From positions 1,042,501 to 1,106,500 of the forward strand of contig JAQPZY010001419.1 in assembly GCA_029931535.1 (NCBI GenBank): 64,000 bases of DNA, given 5' to 3'. The translations under genes and the position numbers were made by a program. Shown here one piece after another: positions 10,923-22,099 of this stretch. A model generated the notes under the pieces. That model made no database searches. It was given only the letters and a program-made list of their open reading frames with translations, and was not told the DNA's origin. This DNA is from Margaritifera margaritifera (taxonomy: Eukaryota; Mollusca; Bivalvia; Unionida; Margaritiferidae). The number at the start of each line of letters is the position of its first letter. Positions within the stretch are counted from its first letter, which is position 1.

Positions 10923-11180
10923 GGGGGGGTTCCCTATAGATTTATGTACAAAGATTATGTGCTATTTTGTATGTTTGCATGTATTTCCTAACTATTGATA
11001 TTGTATTTGTTTCTTCCTCGTCTGTATTAGTGTAATATGTATCACTGACTTTCTGGAATGTTTTCCGTAATCTTCAATGTAAATTGTTAAATGTATCTCT
11101 CTCTGTTCTATTTTCTATGTTTGTAAATGAACTCTCCTTATGGAGGAAATAAAGATTGATTGATTGATTGATTGATTGAT
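10766..11180 (+). other. LINE 3' UTR
   Basis: Non-coding sequence after ORF2. It carries a long T-run followed by a G-run near 10,893-10,928, an AT-rich stretch, and the hairpin/polyadenylation/tail module annotated separately. Confidence 0.75.
11134..11180 (+). terminator. LINE 3' hairpin, AATAAA and (GATT)n tail
   Basis: CTCC-TTAT-GGAG (11,134-11,145) can form a small stem-loop, followed by AATAAA at 11,148-11,153 and about six GATT repeats. A 3' stem-loop plus short tandem repeats is the recognition signal for the reverse transcriptase in stringent LINEs such as eel UnaL2 (established). That this hairpin does the same here is inference. Confidence 0.65.
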
Positions 11181-12435
11181 TTCAGAATTTTATTTCTGAT
11201 AGTAACTCTAAATGTACATACAACGAATTATTGTCTATTGCAAGTAGATACGGACCCATTTATGTGGTGTAATCATTATGGTAAAATATATGCCATTGGA
11301 GTGTTAATAACGAAACTAACTATTGTTAAACTGGAAGCCGGAAATCCTAGTACTTAATCACGCTGTGCGCACATTTAGATGGGCATGAAGAAGTATGTAT
11401 GTATGTATGTATGTATGTATGTATGTATGTATGTATGTATGTATGTATGTATGTATGTATGTATGTATGTATGTATGTATGTATGTATGTATGTATGTGT
11501 GTGTGCCTGCGTGCGTGCGTGCGTGCGTGCGTATGTATGTATGTATGTATGTATGTATGTATGTATGTATGTATGTATGTATGTATGTATGTATGTATGT
11601 ATGTATGTATGTGTGTGTATGTATGTATGTATGTTTGTATGTGCTATATAAAAAATCACATATTGAGTCCTATTATTTTAAACAACCCATACCTCAGTAA
11701 TATTCTGCATTTATAAAAGATTGGCATTAAAACTGTGTCTACCAATATAATGGAGTAAAACAAGACAAAACAATTAACATACAAATAAAGAAACAAAGGA
11801 ACGAACGAATGAAACGATCAAAAAGTCCCACCAAAATAACATCACAAGTTATTCAAAAGGCTAATCTCATAAATGTTTCTCCTGATTATTTGAAATGACC
11901 TATACTAACGATTTTTTCTTTTCACCATTGTTACTTACGCTAGTGCTATTACTTGCCATGCAGGTGCAAATATTGTTTTGTGCAGGTAAAGCGGTGCCCA
12001 GATGTTCAGTGTTTGACAATTTCTATGGCCTAAATTAAATACATGTATATTCTGATTCATATACTCTGTTTGCAATATAAGTATTTTAACATTTTTTCTC
12101 TTTTATGACACTTAACCTATAGATTTTGAGAATATTTAACTCAAGTATACACGCGTCGACCATATTTCCTATTTTTAGTCACAACCCAACATAGATGATG
12201 TGCACTCAAGGCGCAACCAACAATTTTAGGCGTGTACATTCGCTAGGAGTAATTATGCTTTGTAATATATGCACAAATGCACAATTATGCTATGTTTAAA
12301 AACTGATATTTATCTTTTTTTTTAAATCTCGTGCACTAAGCGCATTCTTCGCGCACACCTAATGTCCAGCTAATACAATGAGTGGAGGTTGTTTATCGGG
12401 GGGTGAATCAAACAGAAATATCGAACTTAAGGCAT
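11179..12435 (+). repeat. 1.2-kb direct repeat, right copy
   Basis: Starts exactly at the end of the LINE (GATT)n tail and matches 4,071-5,247 through CGAACTTAAGGCAT. After 12,435 the two sequences diverge completely: LINE ORF1 on the left, an unrelated CCTTTATACC sequence on the right. The internal (ATGT)n tract is longer than in the left copy. Confidence 0.92.
11392..11638. repeat. (ATGT)n/(GCGT)n microsatellite
   Basis: Counterpart of the tract at 4,284-4,452, expanded by about 80 bp. The open frames across it encode only MYVC-type repeats and are not genes. Confidence 0.95.
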
Positions 12436-13393
12436 CCTTTATACCACACACACACGCACTTATCTATCCACCCTACTACATCATTTCCTGTACCACCACC
12501 ACCACCGTGAAGGAATCATTTTTGTAACTCTTTCTTTTTGTCCCTTCGAATTTAATTGTTACTTTCAGGTCAAGAATGTTAAAAGTTTCGTGAAATTTAT
12601 CGGCGTAAAATGTATTTACTATTATTGTATGCAAAATAAGACGAGATAGAAAACTTAAAAATAAAAAGAAGAGAAACTTTTGATGTTCAGGTCTCAGTGG
12701 TGATAAGAGTCGGCAGTTGAAGTGGATGAAACAGCAAAATACTACTTGTTTCAGTAGCTTGACATATGATAACTTGAATATCATAAGATGGCAAGGCGCA
12801 GAAAGTTGGGTCAACCAATGCTTATTACGCGAATAAGGAAATATGAACTGAAATATAAAACAGGAAGAAAATATGACGAAAAGGTACCGAAACCACAATC
12901 GAGTATGAAGATTTCTGAAAAGGGGTTGATTGGTTGATGTTTTACGGCACACCAGTTTATGAAAGACTATGAATAGAGACAAAAGTGTCAGAATCATATG
13001 ACGTTTATGATGCATTGGTTCCCGTGAATCCACGAATTATTTAGGTTGATCATTTGTAAGGACATTTCATCAAATAGGCACTACCAAATTCCTTCAGAAA
13101 AAGCATATATTTTAAGTATTGTTTTAAGTCCTGCGAGTGTGACAAATGGGGAATAATTTTCCCCAGAACAGTGTGATTTGCGCTCATGACAACATAGGAA
13201 TAGTTTATTATGGTTTCTCGAAAGGCCAGTATTAGATTGAATTCTCTTTGGCACATTCTTATGGCTTGATCGTCTCCCATAATGGGAGGATAGAGAGGGA
13301 GTTAAGGGCCTTGATTCATGGCATCGAAGCTGCTTAGTGAGTAAAAAGGCGTGTTTTAATTATTTTTGAGGTGCTAAATACTGTAAAGATGGA
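12436..13393. other. Intergenic sequence
   Basis: No supported gene. A 185-codon minus-strand frame at 12,476-13,033 has hydrophobic, AT-driven composition and no recognisable domain. Confidence 0.5.
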
Positions 13394-13395
13394 TA

Positions 13396-13612
13396 CCGTT
13401 TATACTCGCTTATAAATCGGGTCCAACTGCAAACAACATAGACCCTGATCTTCCGTCGCATAATGTGCCGGCAGATCAGGGTCTATGTTGTTTGTTCTAC
13501 TGATTACTCCTAACATACTGCATAGACATGGATCTACCCGCACATTATGCGACGGCAGATCTTGGTCTGTGCAGTTTGCATTTGGATTCAACGTATAAGC
13601 GAGTATAGACGG
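13396..13612. mobile_element. Double-hairpin MITE, copy 1
   Basis: Flanked by TA on both sides. The ends are inverted (CCGTTTATACTCGC... and ...GCGAGTATAGACGG). Inside are two consecutive palindromes, about 13,430-13,495 and 13,517-13,577, each centred on a GATCTGCCGTCGCATAATG-like core. Same family as 42,790-42,971 and 52,940-53,157. TA duplication and short inverted ends suggest a Tc1/mariner-mobilised MITE. Confidence 0.88.
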
Positions 13613-14727
13613 TACACAAATTTGATTTTATTCGACGAATAGTAAGAAAACTTTTAAACAATATAAAACAAACGGATACTTTTTACCACCGACAACACAG
13701 GAGCACTTTACACCACATTCTACTACATATTTAAAATGAAATAACAAGGAAGATAAAGAGGGAGCAGGACTTGAAATGGAAAGCGAATACTTCGGTTTGT
13801 GGCTAGTTGGCTGACTCAAATTTGCGACAAGATGCTCATATTTTCTTTCCGTGTATAGTAGAATGATTAATCTAGGACAACATTTGATAGTTTGTGGTGC
13901 CGCGCATATCTTTCGCCTTGTACGAAAAATATAGCATTGAAAAGAATAATTACTACTATTAATCACCACTAAACAATGAACATAAATATGGGCAGCTAAT
14001 CGGAAATTAGGCTTAACCACTCAGCCCCAAACGGATGTACCCGCTTTCCAATTATAGACTCCCGTAATCCGTTATATACCCTGTCATATTTACACAGACC
14101 AGGTTAAAGGAGGGGTGTCAAAATGCCCATTTGATTTTACGCTGGGGATCGTTCGATCAATATTTGAAAAAGTAACAAAACACGTACAAAAAGGACAGGG
14201 ACTAATAGTCGACGAAATTGATCACGAGGGTAAGTCAGCACTAAACGTCAACCTTTGAGCTTGTCACTAGGGCGTCCAAGTCCAAAGGTCAAACGTCGAC
14301 GATACGCGTTAGATGTATTATCGTCTATTTCAAGACGTACGCTCCATGAGAGGCCACAAATTGCGGACTGGCTTATCGATCAACAAGACAAACCTTACCG
14401 GTTCATTCGACTAACCTGATCAGAAACTATATTTAGTACAAAACAAGCATAATCTGCTTTCATCAAAACTCTTACCAAACATTGACTCAAATTTGTCTGT
14501 TTACTTATTGTTCATTTCTACTTTACATTGTCGGTATGATTTTGAATTTTGCAATGTTTATTATCAGAGCTATGTACAGCACTCGCTTTGCACCTGCATG
14601 GGTCTGGCTTTGATCCTTGTTCCAGAATGGATAGTGGTACGTTGTGAAGGGCTTACGATCAAGGGTGTCCTACATATTCTACAGTTTCTTCAGCCTTCAA
14701 GGTCACCCTAGTCATCGTCTTAGTTGC

Positions 14728-14819
<92 letters not shown>

Positions 14820-16004
14820 TGTTTGTACAAGGCTATTTTTAATCTGCAAACAAAACATAATGATTTGGAAACAGTATTGCTCTTAATCATTGTTGATAAA
14901 ATCTGTACAAAATATAAGGTTTCAAGTTTATTTTAAGATTTATAAACCAATAGAAAACACCTAATATTTTTCGATCTTCTATGATAAAATGATAACCAGC
15001 ATAAAAATTACTCCAAGGTTACTCGAAATCATATTACTGTGTTGAAGTATTTTTTTCTCGTTATAAAAAAATTATTATTCATTGTACAATGTAATTCAAA
15101 CTATTAAAACATTTTAACGCTGTGAAAGTAAATGTTTTCTTCTCAAAATTAACTTATGACACAAAATTTCCCCTTATTGGAATCATAAAAGTAACTTTTT
15201 AGAGGATACCAGATTGTTGAGTTCTTTTTATTTCTTGAAGTGAAGTGTATTTATTGGACTGTTTTTCTCAGTTTCATAAAAGAAAGGTTGACTATAAATG
15301 GGGAATGATGCACCCCGCACTATGATGTAAAGAAAACAGTGTACCCAATAAGAAGAGCCTGTATGTGTGTGTAGAACAATCGGAATGGTTTGGGTGTTTC
15401 GCGCTGAATGGGCAAGTGCTGAACATGCGTGGCATCGCATTCAGTGCTTTGTCGAGTGTGGGTGGTCTTGAAAAACTGTATTGGCAACAAAAAATCGGTG
15501 TTTCCACGTTTAAGTTCTTGTTGTTATTATATCGGTGGTTCTGTTTGTACTTTTTAAACCCTACTATTTACACCCACTTTTCCAGTCAGAGGCAAATGAA
15601 GAAAAATATTACTTTTCAATGTAAAATTATAATTTTTTGACTGTGTGCATGTTCACGTCGAATATTTTAAATGTAAATGCATATGAATCTTTTTCATGTA
15701 AGGGTGGTTGGTTCGTTCGTTCGTTTTTAACGTCACTTTGTGACCGGTAATTGTGTATAAGAGTACGTGCCCAAATCACGAACGAATGCTCAATACACGC
15801 ATCCTGACACTGTAGTTAGAAAGGGCAGTCGATACGTGTACGTGATTCTTTAAAGGTTACCGCCTGATACCGAGGGGTTCAAGTTGAATGATCACCTGAT
15901 CACTTGTATGATGAAGCGAAACAACTTGAGGTAGACAACTAAAATGGTAGGTATGTTTGTATGCATATAAAATGCGAGAGTTAGATGTGAGAGTTGTAGT
16001 AAAT
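13613..16004. other. Intergenic sequence
   Basis: No supported gene. Several 60-130 codon frames occur on both strands with no domain or splice support. A long (TA)n tract is annotated separately. Confidence 0.5.
14731..14814. repeat. (TA)n microsatellite
   Basis: Pure TA tract of about 84 bp. Confidence 0.97.
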
Positions 16005-16215
16005 AGTAGTGTTTTTTTACACCAATATACTCAAAAAGGGATAAGACAATAAAATAAAAAAAATCGATATGGGAGTTCTAGCGAGAATAAATATTTTAGA
16101 CCAATCCACTCTTGTAGGATGAGAACCAAATATATAACACCCAGTTGACAGTTCAAAGAAGTAGTAATTTTTTACACCAACCCACTGGAGTAGATACGAC
16201 AACACTAAGATAGAA
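16005..16215 (+). repeat. Polinton 1 left terminal inverted repeat
   Basis: Three imperfect ~78-bp tandem units, starting near 16,019, 16,098 and 16,174. Each carries an ACACCAACCCACT-like and GATACGACAACACTA-like landmark. They match, inverted, the units at 26,635-26,923, including a shared GATATGGGAGTTCT. Confidence 0.85.
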
Positions 16216-16779
16216 ATAAATATTTACTGGTACAGTCAGAGAAAGTCATAAAATAAATATTCATTATCGTTGGATACAGGTAAATAATTAACGCTCTAGT
16301 GTTTGTAACTGCGCCCGCTTAGTTTAATCGTATGGTGTGGAATTTCAGGTTGAAAGGCCTGGGGTTCGGTTATTGCCATGGATGAATTTTGTTATAACAC
16401 ATAAACTGAGAGCCATCAAGTTGCCTTTAGGTGCTACCACATAATATGCAAATAAAATATACTCCGTGCTCAAAACAAAATTCAAGACATGCAAAAAAAA
16501 AAAAAAAAAAAAAAAAATGTAGATAATAAAAACACTGACAAATGTGACAAATTTGCATTCTGATGCTTACGCACAAATTCCGCGTTAAGTCACCGTGTAC
16601 GCAATACACTCCATAGAAATCCATATGTTTAAAGGGCTTAAGAGAATTTGTAACTAATGGAACACAAAGTTCGATCGTGGACAATAGATACAGATCTGCT
16701 GAAAGAAAGTGGCATCTCCCTAGGGTTGGTAAGTGGTGCAGCTCAAATATAACTACTAAAATCTTTAGACAGGGATGTG

Positions 16780-16781
<2 letters not shown>
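16216..16781. other. Subterminal Polinton sequence
   Basis: No gene recognised between the left terminal repeat and the polymerase remnant. An A-run lies at about 16,493-16,516. Confidence 0.45.

Positions 16782-16870
<89 letters not shown>
16782..16870. repeat. (TA)n microsatellite
   Basis: Pure AT/TA tract of about 90 bp inside Polinton 1. Confidence 0.97.
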
Positions 16871-16874
<4 letters not shown>

Positions 16875-16959
16875 CTTGAATAAATTTAAATGAGCACTGC
16901 CATACTTCATGCATCAATACTAAATAACAACTGAGACAATAATTACATCAATTTTTAAT

Positions 16960-18580
16960 TCGTCTTTAAGCAGACAAGAATTGAAACGTACGAAGACAGA
17001 ATTTAAACATAATTATTTCTAAAAGACGTAGAGATTCGTTTGGCAGAAATATAAACGAGTACAGATTTAACGGCAGTTTCATTCACGATTTCTAACAATT
17101 TTTCAATGAGATTGAATCATATTTGAAGAAAACCATTGTTCGAAGAATTCAACCACTTGTTTCTGTAAAAGCTAAATTAGACTTAACTATCAGGCTTATA
17201 TACAGGAAGGTGAACATGATGAGTATGTACAATTTTGCCACAGAACAAAGTCTCAAAATATATTGAATATAGACCAGATGGATAATGTAATTGGACGTTT
17301 ATTCGACATTTTACACACCAACTTTTTGTACAGGAAATAAACTACAAATAAAGTACAAAATAGATGTTTGACAGGATTTAAAATTTAATATTGAACATAC
17401 ATGGGTATCAACCGATCAGGGTAAGCTCATATATAGATTTGCCTGAATAGGTTAAAAACAACAATGTTTGTAATGTTTGTATTAGAATAACAAAATACGA
17501 ATAATACATATTTTTGTGCTGTATAATCTATGTTAGATACTCCAACAAAATATCCCCAGACACCATCAACATACAATTTAGATACATACAATCATTAGTT
17601 TGATAAATGTCCGCTATATATAGAGGATATTAGAGAAATTGAAAATGGATTTGATATATCCGTAAATGTGTATGAAATATTGGAAGGGAGACAGCGGAGC
17701 TGTAGAAGTGGAAGCCAGGACAAACTATGTCAAATCTGTTAGATTGGTGTAAATACAGATAAACAGGCATACACGGACATAAATACTGTTGTAAAAACTG
17801 CTTGAATTAGTTTCAATACATCAGAATAATTATCAGAACACAAAAGACTATGCTACAATATAGATAACTCGATAGATATAAAACCTTAGGAAAGATCAGT
17901 GGTACAATTAAAAAACAATCAACATCAATTAAAAGTTCCGTATGTTATTTATTGTGATTTTTAACGTATCATCGTACTAGAGGTGGTAGATACAATTCCA
18001 CGGGCAATCATGCCAGTGATAATGTATAACTCTTGGACAATCAAAGCAGGGAACGCATTCCATTGGGTGTTTTTGTACCTTAAATCAACCCATAAGAGAT
18101 TTAGACCAATAGTATACAGATGAACTGGTTGTATTCAAGTGTTTTACAATGCATTCGATAAGCTGTCAAAACTGGTGGTGCTCACAAACGAAGATGAAAG
18201 TTTGATAATTTAACAAATATATGTTACATCTGTGACAACATAACATGTGGATAAAGTAGGAGACCATGATCCCTTAACAGGCAAGTATAGAGGTGCAGCA
18301 CATAACGTATGTAATTTTAATTTAAATACTCATTATACATACAATTGCTCAGTCATCACTTGGCCGGTTATGACAGCCACCTGTTCGTCAAGCAATTGGT
18401 TACAAATGATCTTGACGAAGGGTAAAATTAACATCGGACAGCGATAAGAAATATATTTCATTCAGCGAGGCTTTTGATTGTTGATAGATTCACAAAAGAA
18501 TGAAAAGAAACAACAATTAAAAGAACAATTGGGTTTGTCGATAACTTTAGATTCACGAAGCAGGCAGTAATAAAACAGCT

Positions 18581-18662
<82 letters not shown>

Positions 18663-20430
18663 CAAACAAACTGAGTAATGAAAAGTTCACAGAAACACTG
18701 AAACAGTTTACACATGTGATATCTAAATATTTGAGCAAATACATTTATCTATATGTACCAGCTATATACCACCGAAAGAAATGCTTTATTCACCACGAAA
18801 TAATTCAAACATATAAAATGACGATTACAAGTATGTACATGATGACATGGAACATTAAACTTTTCAAACACTTGGAATTCTACTTGACCGTTATGTCGCG
18901 AAGAATGCTTTGATGATATGCGATATTTTTGAGGAAGTTAGGAGTTTATATATTATAAATGAACAACTAGATCTTGCTCACGTTTATTTCGTGCACTAGG
19001 CCTAGCTCATGATGCAAGTTTGAAGAAATCGGGTGTAGAACCCTAACTTTTAACAGACTACTACATATTCCTGATGATTGACGGTGGAATACGAGGTGAA
19101 AATGGCATGATACCACATAGATATGCTGACGCAAATTATGACTCTTACTTGGACAAAGCTTTTCAGGTACAAAATATTGCTAAGTATAAAAATTAAGGCC
19201 AAGGTCGTTCATTATGTAACAACATTCCGACATCTTTAGAAATGGGTCATGAGTCAAAACATGCTGAAAAATCCCAACAAGAATATAATAAAAACTTTAG
19301 ATGGGAAACTGATTAACAGATTAAATCGGTAGAAGAGAATCTGTTCGAAATACCAAGTTACTATGATCCTGCTTGCATTTTTGAAATGGATTTGGAGATC
19401 ACATTACACTAATAGTACTGGTTTTGATTGTTCAATAGCAACATGTACTTTGTAATAAATTTCAGTAAATGTAGCATCTTTTATTGTTCGGCTTTACGGC
19501 GTAAATTTGTAGTATACAAATCGTATATTGCTTTCAGATCTTTTTATACTGCTTTCATTAGTATTTATTTTGTTTTTACTGTCCTTTAATGTTTTTGACT
19601 ATAAATGTTATGCAGACTGAAAAATAAAAACAAATATATAATTCACTACAGACACTTACAGCTTAAAATACAGTTAGGTTGTCTTGTTTGAACAAGAACT
19701 GTGCTTAAACTCTTAGATCTAACTGAATAAAAATTTGAGAAAAAAATTCAACAAATGATTTCGAGAAACTGACGAATAACGCTGTATACCGTAAACAGAT
19801 GACAATATATCAGGAAAAAGAACAACATTGAATTTGTTCAAATGCCAGAAATATCTATTATTTGCTGGAGAACAATTCTTGACGATTTCTTAGTGCTATT
19901 TAGTTTGAAGAAACAAGAAAATAAAATTTGCGTAACCAGTTTACGTGGAATTTTACAATGTTAGAGTTAACAAAGTGGGTGATGCACGAATATTTATTAC
20001 AACGAGTTGTAAAGCAAATACAGTAATAAAATGAGACTGTTGATGACTGATACTGATTCATTACAGTGACATTAAGGATAGCATCAAATGTTATACCACT
20101 GGTGACTACCAAAAGGACAACGTATTGGTATCCCGCAAATGAATAAGAAGGTTCCTGTACTATTCAAGGATGAGTTAAATGGCGTTCCGGTTAAAGAGTT
20201 GGGTTACAATTATTTATTCAAGACTGATATAGACGAAGACAAGTTTGTAAAGGAATAAAGAATGTGTAACCAGAAAGAATTTAAAATTCAAAATGTACAG
20301 AGATTGTTTATTCAATCACAAGGAACATCATCAGGGTATATCTTTAGTAACATCATACATCTACGATGTGTATACCATAAAATGAATAAATTAGCATTGT
20401 CTACACATGACGACAAGTGTTTGTTTTAAA
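16960..20430 (+). pseudogene. Polinton family B DNA polymerase, degenerate
   Basis: Read in pieces in all three plus frames, broken by many stops and frameshifts and by a (TA)n tract. Recognisable in order: N-terminal region (about 16,960-17,300); a DISVNVYEI-type segment near 17,640; an exonuclease I-like VPYVIYCDF (about 17,930-17,961); a DHDPLTGKYRGAAHNVC motif (18,250-18,312), the endonuclease VII-like zinc-binding signature of this polymerase group; an exonuclease II-like AGYDSHLFVKQL (18,353-18,402); FVDNFRFTKQA (18,533-18,573); GIRGENGMIPHRYADAN (19,085-19,140); NFRWET (near 19,290); the catalytic motif C as TDTDS (about 20,045-20,060); NKKVPVLFKDELNG (20,140-20,200); and ALSTHDDK near the end. 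The polymerase would replicate the element by protein priming. It is clearly non-functional now. Confidence 0.85.
18583..18660. repeat. (TA)n microsatellite
   Basis: Pure TA tract interrupting the polymerase remnant. Confidence 0.97.
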
Positions 20431-21144
20431 TTTATATTTTTTAAACAACGTAAACATATTACCTTACGGACATGTAAGTGCTCTATAGTGAAAGGGTGGT
20501 TCTAAACACAACGTTCCTTTTATTCTGTTTCAAAGTATCTACAATTTATACTTTCATTTCATCCAGAGTAACATTGAGCTTTTCAAATACATTACTCATT
20601 TATTTGCTTGCCCTTGCTTTAAGATACAACCAAACAACGTGTATTGTTTCTCAGGCATTGATTACAGAGTTGAACTTCTGTACAATCAGACTGATATTTC
20701 AAAATGTCTACCATTGAAAGCTTGTTTGCTTTTTTTTTTTTTTTTTTTTACATCGTAAAGATGTCAGTCATCAATCATAAGCACAGTATTTCTACCCTGG
20801 TACAAATCAACCAGTAACTTAAACCCCGTATTTAATTTATACTCCTGATCGATTATTATCACATTTTCATCTTTAAATAGCAACTTTTGAACGTAAAAGA
20901 TTATAGCAAAATAATTAAAACGGTTTTTTCAGTTTCTGCCAGATTTAGTGCAGACACAATTTTTTTGCAATTAGTCACTCCACAGATCATCATGTTATGT
21001 GCCTGTTTTAATACATTTATCCGCAGGTAAAAGTCATGTTTTCATGTGTGCGTATCATAGCTACGTTATTTTATAATGCCTAAAACATAATTGATTTAAA
21101 TGATTGTCTTGAATGCTTGCATGAGCATCTAAAACTAAATAAAT
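20431..21144. other. Polinton 1 interior, unassigned
   Basis: Short plus and minus frames with no recognised domain; a T-run lies at 20,732-20,750. A packaging ATPase and a cysteine protease are usual in Polintons, but I cannot point to Walker or catalytic motifs here. Confidence 0.45.
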
Positions 21145-22080
21145 TTAAATTTTGTGAGCATCAACATTTTCGTTTCTGTTATCATGTGTACATTTCAGAT
21201 CAAGCCAGATACAATGTTTATCAGTGTAAAAACTGGTAACACGTTTGTTACTTAGTTCTATTTGTTTTTGTTGTTCATCAAATAAATAGTTTGTGTTTTC
21301 TGTAAACTGTTGTATCAGTTGTATCAGTTGGAATCTATGATAATAACAATATTTGGTAGACCTTTTAAAGTCATTGAGATTTTCAATTTTGCTCAGTTGC
21401 AAAGGTTTTCTGGATCACTTTCTCCGCTTTTTATACACAGTATTATAATACCCTTTTAACACATTCTAGGAGCAACACGTGTGATATTGAAGTTACATTG
21501 GCTGCTATGTCAAAAAATTTCGTCTTAGTGATATATTAATTACAGAAAGCAATTATTACATTTCTATACCTGTAATGAACTGATTGTGCAGTTGATTCCA
21601 AGGTAACCGTATCGTATTGTAACCACCTTGGTTACCACCTTCTATCACTTCAGAGATTTTCACATGTGTTGTATTAAGTCTGAAATCCTATGAAAGAACA
21701 CATGTATACAGTAGAAAATTATCTGTTGGTACCTGAAAGTGTAATGGTATTCAAAACGCTTTTTCCATACACCGCGAATTACATGTATATACCTTCAGGG
21801 GCAGTACTTTGTGCATTAATTACCCTTGATCATAACTCTATCAATTTATTATTCATCATACCTTGTTCAATCAGTTTTGTCCTACCGATACAGGTAACGA
21901 CAAATCTTTTGCCTGTCATCAAAATATTGTAGTTATTCAACTTAAAAAGGTCACCGCTTCCATAGGATATGGTGATCTCTTTTAGACGGATTTTATCCGG
22001 ATTATTTACCACAGCGTTATTAGCATCTCCATTTACTTTTACATCAAACGAGGGAAACAAACTACCTGGTACAATCACAA
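21145..22080 (-). pseudogene. Polinton structural-type protein remnant
   Basis: Minus-strand open pieces at 21,145-21,402 and 21,830-22,078, separated by stops. The latter contains IVPGSLFPSFDVKVNGDANN and ends IEQGMMNNKLIEL. This pattern of a beta-rich domain introduced by a PGSL motif recalls a conserved uncharacterised or virion-type protein of animal Polintons. It could be a capsid-related protein, but I cannot verify this. It lies between polymerase and integrase, where virion genes are usual. Function is not assigned. Confidence 0.4.
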
Positions 22081-22099
22081 TATTTGGACTTGAATTGCT

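Larger units (their letters stand above)
5248..11180 (+). mobile_element. Full-length-looking LINE (non-LTR retrotransposon)
   Basis: A two-ORF non-LTR retrotransposon: ORF1 (RNA-binding type), ORF2 (APE endonuclease plus reverse transcriptase), a 3' UTR with hairpin and AATAAA, and a (GATT)n tail. Both ORFs are free of stops and frameshifts. The architecture (coiled-coil ORF1 with a C-terminal RRM-like domain, APE-RT-zinc finger ORF2, no RNase H seen) fits the CR1/jockey/L2 side of the LINE tree; I do not assign a clade. The 5' limit is placed where the flanking repeat ends; the alternative is a start at 4,071. Confidence 0.85.

Noticed and set aside
4071..12435. LTR retrotransposon interpretation of the 1.2-kb direct repeats
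   Set aside because: The interior encodes an APE-type LINE with no gag-protease-integrase. The right repeat begins after a LINE 3' tail, and the repeats lack the TG...CA ends of LTRs.
12476..13033. 185-codon minus-strand ORF
   Set aside because: Hydrophobic AT-driven composition, no domain, no good start context and no paralogue, so probably chance.
21145..21402. Packaging ATPase or protease in the Polinton 1 interior
   Set aside because: No Walker A/B or cysteine-protease motif could be found in any frame, so no such gene is claimed.
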